The notes beneath the pieces are model-generated. The model saw only the letters and a program-made list of their open reading frames with translations, was not told where the DNA came from and did no database searches. A stretch of 23,527 nucleotides of DNA from an uncultured Bacteroidota bacterium (GTDB lineage: Bacteria; Bacteroidota; Bacteroidia; Chitinophagales; Chitinophagaceae), in assembly GCA_946479615.1 (NCBI GenBank), contig CAMLGR010000069.1:1-23527 (forward strand). Reading direction: 5' to 3'. This document shows, one piece after another, positions 13,885 through 20,805 of this stretch (position 1 is its first letter; every line of letters begins with the position of its first letter). Made by a program: the position numbers and the translations under genes.

Positions 13885-13945
13885 TTTCCTTTAAGTTTTT
13901 ATTATGAGTTAATGGCATCGTTATTTTAGTAGTGAAACAACAGTT

Positions 13946-14623
13946 ATGAAAGACAGAATTAAGGTATTTCATTTAGAAGATTATAAGATTATGCGCGATG
14001 GCATCAGGTTTCTCTTGTCACAGGACGGTGATATTTCCGTGGTCGGAGAGGCCCGGAAAGGAGAAGAGCTCATGCAGCTATTACCGCAGACAGATATCGA
14101 TGTGCTCTTGCTGGATATATATCTCGATGGTATGGAAGACACCCGTACGATGGATGGCTTCACCATCTGCGAGCGGGTGCACCAGCAGTACCCTTCGGTG
14201 AAAGTCGTGGCACATTCTGTGTATGATGATGCAGACAGGGTGGCCCGGATCATGAATGCAGGGGCTATGGGGTTTGTCTCTAAAAAAGCAGGGTATGAGG
14301 AACTGGTAAAGGCTATTAAAACCGTCTACTCCGGTAAAAAATATATCTGCGCCGAAACCTCCAAGAAATTGAAAAATCTTAATGACTTCCTGGAAGGTAT
14401 CGTTGATACGTTAAGAGGCGAAAAAGATTTCTTTTCGCAGCGTGAAAAAGAGGTCCTGGAGTTACTGGGAAATGGTTACTCTACGAAAGACATTGCTAAA
14501 AAACTTTTTATTACGGAAAAAACAGTAGAAACACATCGGAAGAACATGGCTAAAAAAGCGAATGTCAAGAATACAGCAGAACTGGTTGCTTTTTCTTCGG
14601 CAAGAGGATTTTTAAAACATTAA
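13946..14623 (+). CDS. NarL/LuxR-type response regulator
   Basis: The 225-residue protein has a receiver domain (residues 1-125) and a LuxR-type helix-turn-helix (about 160-225). Receiver landmarks are the acidic pair Glu11-Asp12, phosphoacceptor Asp57 in VLLLDIYLDG, Ser91 and Lys113. The DNA-binding domain begins FFSQREKEVLELLGNGYS and has the recognition segment FITEKTVETHRKNMAKK. Between Asp57 and the conserved DG at about residue 70 there are several extra residues (DGMEDTRT), lengthening the active-site loop. It is followed after nine bases by a histidine kinase gene, and a second kinase lies divergently upstream. Target genes are unknown; the palindrome upstream is a candidate site. Confidence 0.93.
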   Translation: MKDRIKVFHLEDYKIMRDGIRFLLSQDGDISVVGEARKGEELMQLLPQTDIDVLLLDIYLDGMEDTRTMDGFTICERVHQQYPSVKVVAHSVYDDADRVARIMNAGAMGFVSKKAGYEELVKAIKTVYSGKKYICAETSKKLKNLNDFLEGIVDTLRGEKDFFSQREKEVLELLGNGYSTKDIAKKLFITEKTVETHRKNMAKKANVKNTAELVAFSSARGFLKH

Positions 14624-14632
14624 ATAAAAATT

Positions 14633-15691
14633 GTGTATCAGGATATCCGGCAAATAGGGGAATTATCAAAGGACGGAGTTTTTATATATGACTTCGATAA
14701 TGAAAACTTTGAGTACATCAATGATAATTTTGCTGCGCTGTTCAATCTTGACAGGAAATTATTGATACAGCAGCCGCGCCTGACTATTCCGTTAATCCGT
14801 TCGGAAGACACTTTCTATTTAAACAGCCAGCTGGCAGATCTTAAAAAAAACAAGACGGTATCGGGTACTGAATTTCGTTTGCAGTTTGAAGATGGAACCA
14901 TCCGGCATCTCAGTTGTGATGCATTTATCCTGGGACATGCTTCGCTGATGGCAGGGTTTGTAAAAGATATATCGAAAGAAAAAGAGCACGAAGATTATAT
15001 TATTAACTATGGCGCCAGGAAAGATACACTGCTCGATATGATGACGCATAATCTTTCCGGCCCGCTGTTGCTTTCACAAAATATCCTTGCCTGGATGCAG
15101 GAGACCTATAAACATAAAGCACCCGGTGAGATAAGTTCACAGTTATTAATGATCCAGGAAAACACAAAACATTGCCTGGAGATCGTCAATGATTTTTTAA
15201 AAGAAGAGCATCTTGAATCGGAACGGATCTATGTGAGAAAAACAAGGTTTGATCTGCTGGACAGGATCAGGGTAACACTGGAAAAACTGATTGCAACGAA
15301 TAAGAATAAAACCTTCCGCCTGATCACTGACCTGGAACACCTGAATATTTATACGGATAGCGTCAAATTCTTCCAGGTGATTCACAACCTGCTTTCCAAC
15401 TCGATCAAATTTTCCCCGGAAAATGCGCAGATCGACCTGATCGTGGAAGAAACACCGGCTACGTTTATTATCCGGGTAAGAGATACCGGGATTGGAATAC
15501 CGGCTCATTTGCATGACCGGCTGTTCGAAAAAAGAACACCTGCGGGTCGGAAAGGCATCAATAATGAAGCATCAACCGGTCTTGGCCTCTCGATCGTAAA
15601 GGCGCTGGTAGATTTAATGGGCGGTAAAGTCTACTTTGAATCCGAAGAAAATAAGGGATCTACTTTCTCGGTTGAATTGCCGAAAGACTGA
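14633..15691 (+). CDS. PAS-domain sensor histidine kinase
   Basis: The 352-residue cytoplasmic kinase starts with GTG at 14633, nine bases after the response regulator's stop, and is surely in the same operon. Residues 1-115 form a PAS domain (GVFIYDFDNENFEYINDNF, ending in AGFVKDISKEKEHE). The phosphoacceptor helix has His139 in MMTHNLSGPLLLSQNILAW; Asn follows the His instead of Asp or Glu, as in many Bacteroidota kinases. The ATPase domain shows the N-box VIHNLLSNSIKFSPE, G1 DTGIGIP (284-290) and G2 STGLGLSIVKALV. It likely signals to the adjacent regulator, and might compete or cooperate with the divergent kinase. Ligand unknown. A strong terminator follows. Confidence 0.9.
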   Translation: MYQDIRQIGELSKDGVFIYDFDNENFEYINDNFAALFNLDRKLLIQQPRLTIPLIRSEDTFYLNSQLADLKKNKTVSGTEFRLQFEDGTIRHLSCDAFILGHASLMAGFVKDISKEKEHEDYIINYGARKDTLLDMMTHNLSGPLLLSQNILAWMQETYKHKAPGEISSQLLMIQENTKHCLEIVNDFLKEEHLESERIYVRKTRFDLLDRIRVTLEKLIATNKNKTFRLITDLEHLNIYTDSVKFFQVIHNLLSNSIKFSPENAQIDLIVEETPATFIIRVRDTGIGIPAHLHDRLFEKRTPAGRKGINNEASTGLGLSIVKALVDLMGGKVYFESEENKGSTFSVELPKD

Positions 15692-15701
15692 TCAGCTAAT
15701 A

Positions 15702-15736
15702 AAGCAAGCATCACGGTCATGATGCTTGCTTGCTTT
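15702..15736. terminator. Bidirectional terminator after the kinase operon
   Basis: A perfect 12-bp stem joins AAGCAAGCATCA (15702-15713) and TGATGCTTGCTT (15720-15731), with loop CGGTCA. It lies between the convergent genes ending at 15691 and 15750. Confidence 0.82.
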
Positions 15737-15749
15737 GGTCTCATTCTTA

Positions 15750-16214
15750 TTATATCTTTCTCACCGGATTTTCCTTCACAATCGAAGCCAGCAGCCGCCC
15801 GCCGGGTAATTCCTGCGAAGCATAATATAATTGAAGGTTGCCTCCATTTGTTTTTTGCAGCGCAAGAATGTCTTTTGCTTTAATGTTCATGCCCTTGTTG
15901 TTCCCGGAAGCATTGGCAAACTGCCAGGTTTTGATCACCTTATTGCCGGCATCTTTGATCATGATGCTTCTTTCTTTTCCCAATACACCGCAATGACTGT
16001 AATACACATCGATATCGTCATTGTAATTTCCCTCGTTCAGTGCAATCTGTTTGGATCCTTTCAAAGCGGCAACATACTGCTGCATGACCAGTTTTTTGTT
16101 CAGGTAAATCTCGTAACTATCACCACCCGGCCGTGATGAAAAGGATAAGAACATCAATGAAAGCGCCACCAGCGATGTAAAACCGGTGATCTTTTTTTTG
16201 TTAAGTGTTTGCAT
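15750..16214 (-). CDS. Exported hypothetical protein
   Basis: The 154-residue product starts with a basic N-terminus and a hydrophobic segment (TGFTSLVALSLMFLSFSS), indicating export or anchoring. The mature part is predicted to be mostly beta-strands (SYEIYLNKKLVMQQYV, LQLYYASQEL) with one Cys in the segment VYYSHCGVLGKERSIMI. The C-terminus has GGRLLASIVKEN. I believe similar exported proteins of unknown function occur in Bacteroidota, but I cannot name a family. It is a single-gene leftward unit beginning at a divergent promoter region. Confidence 0.72.
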   Translation of the reverse strand: MQTLNKKKITGFTSLVALSLMFLSFSSRPGGDSYEIYLNKKLVMQQYVAALKGSKQIALNEGNYNDDIDVYYSHCGVLGKERSIMIKDAGNKVIKTWQFANASGNNKGMNIKAKDILALQKTNGGNLQLYYASQELPGGRLLASIVKENPVRKI

Positions 16215-16315
16215 ATACTTTTTTTTAAATGATGTAATAAAGGCCCCTGGCCATTGCTGCTGTAAAGGAATAGCGTTTGCAGGCAGCTAACCAATTTGTT
16301 TGACAAACTGCGGGG

Positions 16316-16335
16316 GCCGCATGATATAATGCGGC
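16316..16335. other. GC-rich hairpin in a divergent intergenic region
   Basis: GCCGCAT (16316-16322) pairs with ATGCGGC (16329-16335) around GATATA. It lies upstream of both the exported hypothetical (16214, leftward) and the gene at 16382. No T run follows, so a regulatory or structural role is as likely as termination. Confidence 0.4.
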
Positions 16336-16370
16336 AGGCAGGAATTGTATCCCGAACGGCGAAGCGATCC

Positions 16371-16378
16371 TATATTTG
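16371..16378 (+). promoter_or_regulatory. -7 element almost adjoining the start codon
   Basis: TATATTTG is an exact match to TAnnTTTG and ends three bases before the ATG at 16382. If used, transcription would start at or inside the start codon, giving a leaderless or near-leaderless mRNA. The nearest upstream TTG, 16345-16347, is 23 bases away, slightly longer than the usual spacing. Confidence 0.45.
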
Positions 16379-16381
16379 CAG

Positions 16382-16807
16382 ATGTTCCGGAAAAAACCAG
16401 ATGTAGATGTGATCAAAGATATATTACAGGCCGCGCTTGTGGCTTATCCTGCATCTGTATTTATACAAAGCCTGAATCACCAATATGAAGAAAGAGGAGG
16501 GTTAAGCAAAAAGCAATTGCAGGGATTATTTCAGAAAGCATCAAAAGTAAAGTCGATACCACCCAATAAACTGGCCACACTGGAAGCAGAAATATTGAAA
16601 AGGCCCAACCGTTATAAATCTGCAGCGCCTCCGCCGGAACCGCTTTATACCAAGGATATTGTTACCGGCAAAATGATAGAAGAAATCCTGGTAAAATATC
16701 CGCAACACAAGCGGGTGCTGTTTTTCAAGGCCAAATATGATAACAACGAGGTGCTTTCTGCTACTGATATAATGGAGCTGGAAAAATTCCATAAGCTATT
16801 GCGATGA
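16382..16807 (+). CDS. Hypothetical protein (141 aa)
   Basis: No domain is recognised. The protein is basic, soluble and helical. It shows an internal resemblance between its halves: VIKDILQAALVAYPASVFIQSLNHQYEERGGLSKKQLQGL near the N-terminus and MIEEILVKYPQHKRVLFFKAKYDNNEVLSATDIMEL near the C-terminus, each with a helix, a YP turn and a closing helix. The two copies are joined by a Pro-rich linker (SAAPPPEPLY). This suggests an old duplication of a 45-residue unit. The ATG at 16382 fits the start; an upstream in-frame TTG overlaps the -7 box. A word-repeat hairpin begins 20 bases after the stop. Confidence 0.68.
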   Translation: MFRKKPDVDVIKDILQAALVAYPASVFIQSLNHQYEERGGLSKKQLQGLFQKASKVKSIPPNKLATLEAEILKRPNRYKSAAPPPEPLYTKDIVTGKMIEEILVKYPQHKRVLFFKAKYDNNEVLSATDIMELEKFHKLLR

Positions 16808-16828
16808 ACAGGGGAGTGGTGTTAAGGT

Positions 16829-16959
16829 TTAGATTTTAGGTGTTAGATATGAAGATAATAAGGCGAGTAAAATATTTTCAGACTGAACAATAAATTTCCT
16901 GAATTGCCTTTTCAACCTAAAACCTAAAACCTAAAACCTAAAACCTAAAACCTAAAACC
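16829..16959. repeat. Word-repeat hairpin with (CCTAAAA)6 array
   Basis: Six exact tandem copies of CCTAAAA occupy 16916-16957, with partial units on both sides. About 70 bases upstream, TTAGATTTTAGGTGTTAG (16829-16846) is an imperfect inverted match, so the two can pair as arms of a hairpin. The element fills the gap between convergent genes ending at 16807 and 16972. The same 18 bases recur inverted and exact at 18802-18819. Confidence 0.85.
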
Positions 16960-16971
16960 ATTCCCTACATC

Positions 16972-17472
16972 TTATTGACATAAACTAATTGTCTCGGTGG
17001 ATTCCGTGGAGAATTGTATCTTATTTACTTTGGAGAGTTTATTATAATACAGAATGAGTGTTCCGTAAGAAGTATCATAGGCATCCCAGTCCGTATCTTT
17101 TATTTTTGGGTTGCCTAATGACTTGAAGAGAGCAGCGCTTTTGCGGCTGGCGCCCATTAAGGGCACGGTTAACTTGCCCTTAAATTTATCACGGATCTCT
17201 ACATAATTCCGGCCCGTATAAAAATATACATCCTGTGCTTTATAAGCGACCAGTCCTCCGCATCTGGAAGTTGCATCTTCAGGTTCTTCACTGGTAAAAC
17301 AAGGTAACATTTTTTTGATCTGCCCGGGAGTGAACTTCGGTTCCACACCATTGATCCTTCCGTCGAGGATATCGACGACAAAGGTGCCGCATTGATTCTG
17401 TGTCGAAGTTTTTAGTTGTGCCTGGCAGTTGTACACCAGTAAAAAGGATAGAAATAAAAGAAATGGTTTCAT
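16972..17472 (-). CDS. Exported hypothetical protein with four or more cysteines
   Basis: The 166-residue product has a signal peptide (MKPFLLFLSFLLVYNCQAQ, cleavage near Ala18-Gln19). A VYNC segment could alternatively serve as a lipobox with Cys16. The mature part contains Cys in QNQCGTF, MLPCFTS, SRCGGLV and the C-terminal SLCQ, which could form two disulfides. A beta-rich pattern (DVYFYTGRNYVEIRDKF, GTLILYYNKLSKVNKIQF) suggests a compact periplasmic domain. No family is recognised. It is divergent from the TetR gene, with about 190 bases between the starts. Confidence 0.7.
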   Translation of the reverse strand: MKPFLLFLSFLLVYNCQAQLKTSTQNQCGTFVVDILDGRINGVEPKFTPGQIKKMLPCFTSEEPEDATSRCGGLVAYKAQDVYFYTGRNYVEIRDKFKGKLTVPLMGASRKSAALFKSLGNPKIKDTDWDAYDTSYGTLILYYNKLSKVNKIQFSTESTETISLCQ

Positions 17473-17631
17473 AAAATATGTTTAAGTATTGCTATGCCGT
17501 AACAGCAAAATCCTTGCTAGAAACGGCCATCAGGCACGGGATCGAATAATCGGGGAGAAAGACAAGCTGTTTGTAGTAAAGTCCGGCAGCATTTTTCCTA
17601 TTGCACAGCAGGAGAAGAAAATAAGATTTTT

Positions 17632-17655
17632 AAATAAGACCGATTGGTCTTATTT
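17632..17655. promoter_or_regulatory. TetR operator 1
   Basis: A perfect palindrome with 10-base arms (AAATAAGACC and GGTCTTATTT) around GATT ends seven bases before the GTG start of the TetR gene. TATTTTTG at 17651-17658 resembles a -7 box overlapping the right arm. The position indicates autorepression. Confidence 0.8.
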
Positions 17656-17662
17656 TTGGGCC

Positions 17663-18262
17663 GTGACATTTTCCAAAGCAGAAAAAACAAGACAATTCAT
17701 CATCGAAAAATCAGCCCCGATTTTTAACCGGAAGGGATATGCGGCTACTTCGATGGCGGATATACTGGAAGCGACAGGTCTTGCCAAGGGAGGCATCTAT
17801 GGAAACTTTACCAGCAAGGATGATATTGCGGTGGAAGTATTTGACTATTCCTATGGTAAACTGAAACAGGAACTACAGGCCCGTATCCGCCAGCAAAAAA
17901 CAGCTTCCGCAAAACTGATCACTATTCTTGATTACTATCGCAACTATTCGATCAGGCCGCATATCGAAGGTGGCTGCCCGTTGCAGAACACCGCTATCGA
18001 GGCCGATGATAATATCCCGTTTTTGAAAGCAAAAGCCAGGGCTGCACTCGAAGAAATGCTGGATTCATTACGTAAAATGATCCAATACGGTATTGAATAC
18101 AAAGAATTCAGAAAAGATATTGACGCAGTCAAAGAAGCAGAATTGTTTTTTGCCAAGATCGAGGGTGGGATTATGATGGCGAAGTTGCGCGACAATCCCC
18201 GGACATTGAATCATATACTCGACGAAATAAAAGAACAGGTAAACGGCTGGAAAAAAAGCTGA
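17663..18262 (+). CDS. TetR/AcrR-family repressor, NemR/LmrA-like
   Basis: The 199-residue regulator starts at GTG 17663. An open frame extends upstream to 17489, but that stretch contains the operator and no family sequence, so GTG is preferred. Residues about 8-55 are the TetR helix-turn-helix (RKGYAATSMADILEATGLAKGGIYGNFTSKDDIAVEVF). The ligand domain includes EGGCPLQNTAIEADD, the GCPL-type motif shared with NemR- and LmrA-like members; Cys105 is the only cysteine in the protein. It probably represses itself and the thioesterase gene 55 bases downstream, because both are preceded by the same GACCGATWGGTC palindrome. The inducer is unknown: electrophiles, acyl compounds or drugs are possible. 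Confidence 0.9.
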   Translation: MTFSKAEKTRQFIIEKSAPIFNRKGYAATSMADILEATGLAKGGIYGNFTSKDDIAVEVFDYSYGKLKQELQARIRQQKTASAKLITILDYYRNYSIRPHIEGGCPLQNTAIEADDNIPFLKAKARAALEEMLDSLRKMIQYGIEYKEFRKDIDAVKEAELFFAKIEGGIMMAKLRDNPRTLNHILDEIKEQVNGWKKS

Positions 18263-18276
18263 TATTTTTTTGAACT

Positions 18277-18300
18277 AAAAAAGACCGATAGGTCTATTTA
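18277..18300. promoter_or_regulatory. TetR operator 2, upstream of the thioesterase gene
   Basis: AAGACCGATAGGTCT (18281-18295) repeats the core of operator 1 with one change in the centre; 19 of 24 positions agree over the full site. It lies 17 bases before the thioesterase ATG, implying a second, co-regulated promoter. Confidence 0.78.
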
Positions 18301-18317
18301 TCGTTAAAACATTCTTT

Positions 18318-18812
18318 ATGGAAAAAAATCCTTTTTCATTTTACCGGATCCGTTTTTCGGATTGCGACCCCTTTGGTCACCTCAATAATGCACGTTATAT
18401 CGATTACTTTTTAAATGCGCGGGAGGATCACCTGAAAGATCATTACCAGATCGATCTGAAAGATTTTTATGGACAGGGGATTGGCTGGCTGGTAGGATCG
18501 CATGAGATCATTTACCGCAAACCGGCTCCATATAATGAGCGCGTCTATATCGGATCTGCTTTATTGAAAATCGTTGATGATAATACCCTGCTGGTTGAAA
18601 TGCTGATGATGGATGAAAAACAATCCCATGTAAAATCGATCCTGTGGACAACTTTTATCCCGGTTAATGTTAAGACAGGCAGAAGAGAAGCACCACCCGC
18701 TTCATTCCTGGCATTTGCCAAAACCATCGAAAGCGATATCGATATTGCCCAGGGGCTCAAAGCAAGAGAAATGTCCCTCCGCCCAACCCGCACTCCAACA
18801 CCTAACACCTAA
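18318..18812 (+). CDS. Acyl-CoA thioesterase, hotdog fold (YbgC/FadM-like)
   Basis: The 164-residue protein matches the 4HBT hotdog thioesterase family, hydrolysing acyl-CoA or a related thioester. The signature RFSDCDPFGHLNNARYIDYF (residues 12-31) includes the probable catalytic Asp17 and the GHLNN loop. The segment EIIYRKPAPYNERVYI and a later VEMLM strand fit the second half of the fold. The C-terminus LRPTRTPTPNT is unlike the family: its codons come from an intergenic word repeat that runs through the stop codon, so the last few residues are probably acquired. It lies downstream of TetR with its own operator, suggesting a substrate-inducible pair. Confidence 0.88.
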   Translation: MEKNPFSFYRIRFSDCDPFGHLNNARYIDYFLNAREDHLKDHYQIDLKDFYGQGIGWLVGSHEIIYRKPAPYNERVYIGSALLKIVDDNTLLVEMLMMDEKQSHVKSILWTTFIPVNVKTGRREAPPASFLAFAKTIESDIDIAQGLKAREMSLRPTRTPTPNT

Positions 18813-18823
18813 AATCTAACACC
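18792..18823. repeat. CCTAAAA/CTAACAC word repeat overlapping a stop codon
   Basis: ACACCTAACACCTAAAATCT and flanking bases repeat the CCTAA word. CTAACACCTAAAATCTAA at 18802-18819 is the exact inverse complement of 16829-16846. The thioesterase stop codon is at 18810-18812, inside the repeat. Only one arm is seen here. Confidence 0.8.
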
Positions 18824-18908
18824 ACAACTGCCTGCACTTTTTTATCTAACTCTTCTTTATTTTTAACCTGTCGTGGTTTTCCGGGTAATTAAGCAGAGAT
18901 TTAGCACT

Positions 18909-19880
18909 ATGATTAAAAATAAAACGATGAAGCTGTCTTATATCTTTTCCCTGGCCCTGTTGTTTTCTGGTTTTTTAATACAGGCACAACCTGTAAAAAA
19001 GTATGGTCAGCTCAAAGTAGTGGGTACACAATTGACGGATGAACATAACCAGCCCGTTGTATTACGCGGAGTAAGTTATGGCTGGCATTGTTTCTGGCCG
19101 CGGTTCTATAATGCAGGTACGGTGAATTGGCTCGCCAATGACTGGAAATGCGATGTGGTGCGAGCCGCAATGGGTGTGGAACCCAGGGATGGTTACCTGG
19201 AAAAACCTGAATGGTCAACCGAACAGGTGAAGAAAGTGACAGATGCTGCGATCAGGGATAATATCTATGTCATCATTGACTGGCATAGTCATAACATAAA
19301 GCTCAATGAGGCTAAAAAGTTCTTTGCTGAAATGGCTACGGCCTATGGAAAATATCCGAATGTGATCTATGAGATATTCAATGAGCCGGATTATGAAACG
19401 TGGGAAGAAGTAAAGAATTACTCGGCGGAAGTGATCAAAACCATCCGGGCTATCGATCCTGATAATATTATTCTTGTTGGTTCCCCTCACTGGGACCAGG
19501 ACGTTCATATCGTGGCCGATGATCCGTTGAAAGGATTCGATAATATTATGTATACCCTGCATTATTATGCCGCCACTCACAAACAGGATCTGCGTGACAG
19601 AGGTGATTATGCATTAAAAAAAGGCATTCCCCTTTTTATTTCAGAATCGGCTGGTATGGAAGCATCGGGTGATAAGGCCCTGGATTATGCAGAATGGGAT
19701 AAATGGATCAACTGGAGTGAAAAGAATAAGATCAGCTGGATTACCTGGTCGGTATCCGATAAAAATGAAACCTGCTCGATGCTGTTGCCATCTGCCAAAA
19801 GCGAAGGCAACTGGAAAGAGGCTGATATGAAAGAATCAGGGATCAAAACAAGGGAGTTGCTGAGAAAATACAGGCAGTAA
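18909..19880 (+). CDS. Secreted GH5-family glycosidase (endoglucanase-like)
   Basis: The product is about 323 residues from ATG 18909; an in-frame GTG at 18873 and an ATG at 18927 are alternatives. A signal peptide (KLSYIFSLALLFSGFLIQAQ) leads into a GH5 barrel: VVLRGVSYGWHCFWPRFYN, WKCDVVRAAMGVEP, YVIIDWHSH, then the acid/base motif VIYEIFNEP with Glu159 and the nucleophile segment FISESAG with Glu246. An ITWSVSDKNETCS motif at the end of the barrel resembles GH5 subfamily 2 cellulases. It would cut beta-1,4-glucan or mannan outside the cytoplasm. No carbohydrate-binding module is attached. It stands alone, without Sus genes. Confidence 0.9.
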   Translation: MIKNKTMKLSYIFSLALLFSGFLIQAQPVKKYGQLKVVGTQLTDEHNQPVVLRGVSYGWHCFWPRFYNAGTVNWLANDWKCDVVRAAMGVEPRDGYLEKPEWSTEQVKKVTDAAIRDNIYVIIDWHSHNIKLNEAKKFFAEMATAYGKYPNVIYEIFNEPDYETWEEVKNYSAEVIKTIRAIDPDNIILVGSPHWDQDVHIVADDPLKGFDNIMYTLHYYAATHKQDLRDRGDYALKKGIPLFISESAGMEASGDKALDYAEWDKWINWSEKNKISWITWSVSDKNETCSMLLPSAKSEGNWKEADMKESGIKTRELLRKYRQ

Positions 19881-19942
19881 CCGGGCTCTTGTAGTAAGCA
19901 TGGAGACCAGGAGAAGCTGTATACTCAACATTGCATACTTAT

Positions 19943-20503
19943 TTACCTGCTTCCCCAACGGAATGAATCGATCTCAAATCCAGCCAGGTCCAGTACGCGG
20001 TCCACAACTGTTGCAGCCACTTCATCGATAGTTGCAGGTTTGCTGTAAAAGGAAGGAGTGGCGGGGCAGATAATGCCTCCTGCAAGTGTTACCTGTTCCA
20101 TGTTACGGATGTGTACAAGGCTGTAAGGAGTTTCACGGATCACCAGTATAAGTTTTCTCCTCTCTTTTAATATTACATCGGCGGCCCTGCTGATCAGGTC
20201 ATTCGAAATACCTGAGCTGATCCTGCCTAAAGTGCCCATCGAACAGGGCGCAATGATCATCGTATCATATTTCCCCGAACCCGAAGCAAAAGGAGCCATA
20301 AAGTCATTGGCTGTATAAAACCGGGCTTTTATATCAGTATAACTCTCATCTCCGATTTCGGTTTTCCATACCAAACGGGCATTATCCGTCATTACAACCG
20401 ACAATTCATGACATTGGTCATGTAATTGAGATAATTTGTGGAGCAATTGCTTGGCATAGATGGAACCACTGGCTCCCGTAATAGCGACTACAACTTTCTT
20501 CAT
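19943..20503 (-). CDS. ubiX: Flavin prenyltransferase UbiX
   Basis: The 186-residue enzyme makes prenylated FMN, the cofactor of UbiD-type decarboxylases, by joining dimethylallyl phosphate to FMN. The start at 20503 gives MKKVVVAITGASGSIYAKQL with the flavin-binding GASGS loop at 10-14. The segment PCSMGTLGRISSGISNDLISRAADV and LKERRKLILVIRETPYS are characteristic. An open frame extends 60 codons upstream, but the extra sequence does not fit the family. The substrate enzyme UbiD is not in the window. TATCTTGG at 20539-20546 is a possible -7 box. The tail DSFRWGSR is unremarkable. Confidence 0.93.
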   Translation of the reverse strand: MKKVVVAITGASGSIYAKQLLHKLSQLHDQCHELSVVMTDNARLVWKTEIGDESYTDIKARFYTANDFMAPFASGSGKYDTMIIAPCSMGTLGRISSGISNDLISRAADVILKERRKLILVIRETPYSLVHIRNMEQVTLAGGIICPATPSFYSKPATIDEVAATVVDRVLDLAGFEIDSFRWGSR

Positions 20504-20538
20504 ATTGCCGATTGATTCGTAAAATTCCGCAATCAAAC

Positions 20539-20546
20539 CCAAGATA
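20539..20546 (-). promoter_or_regulatory. Possible -7 element for ubiX
   Basis: On the minus strand, TATCTTGG differs from TAnnTTTG at one position and lies about 35 bases before the start. The same octamer precedes the CDGSH gene. No convincing -33 element is seen. Confidence 0.3.
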
Positions 20547-20773
20547 AAAAGTATTTGTGCAAACGTTTCCGCAAAAAGGATAAATTGGTCCTTGTTTGAT
20601 TCTAAGGCAGATAAATTGGTGTTGTGACATTGAGCCAGATCAACAAAAATGTCTATATGACAATTTTTCAAGAAAAAGAGCAAAAAAAAATTTTTCTATT
20701 AAATCTTTATTACGATATTGGTGCTGAATTTTCATAGGATAAGGTTTAATGGTTAATGGTTTTTGATTAGGGC

Positions 20774-20805
20774 CCTCCCGATTTCCTCGGGAGGTTCTTT
20801 TTTTT
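20774..20805 (+). terminator. Strong orphan Rho-independent terminator
   Basis: CCTCCCGA (20774-20781) pairs with TCGGGAGG (20787-20794) around TTTCC, followed by TTC and eight T. It is oriented on the plus strand, where no annotated gene lies upstream; ubiX reads away from it. Confidence 0.85.

Noticed and set aside
16916..16957. CCTAAAA array as a possible CRISPR or telomere
   Set aside because: There are no spacers, the unit is only seven bases, and the array is internal to a chromosome segment between ordinary genes.
17489..17662. 58-codon N-terminal extension of the TetR protein
   Set aside because: It contains the operator palindrome and a likely promoter, and family members start near the GTG at 17663.
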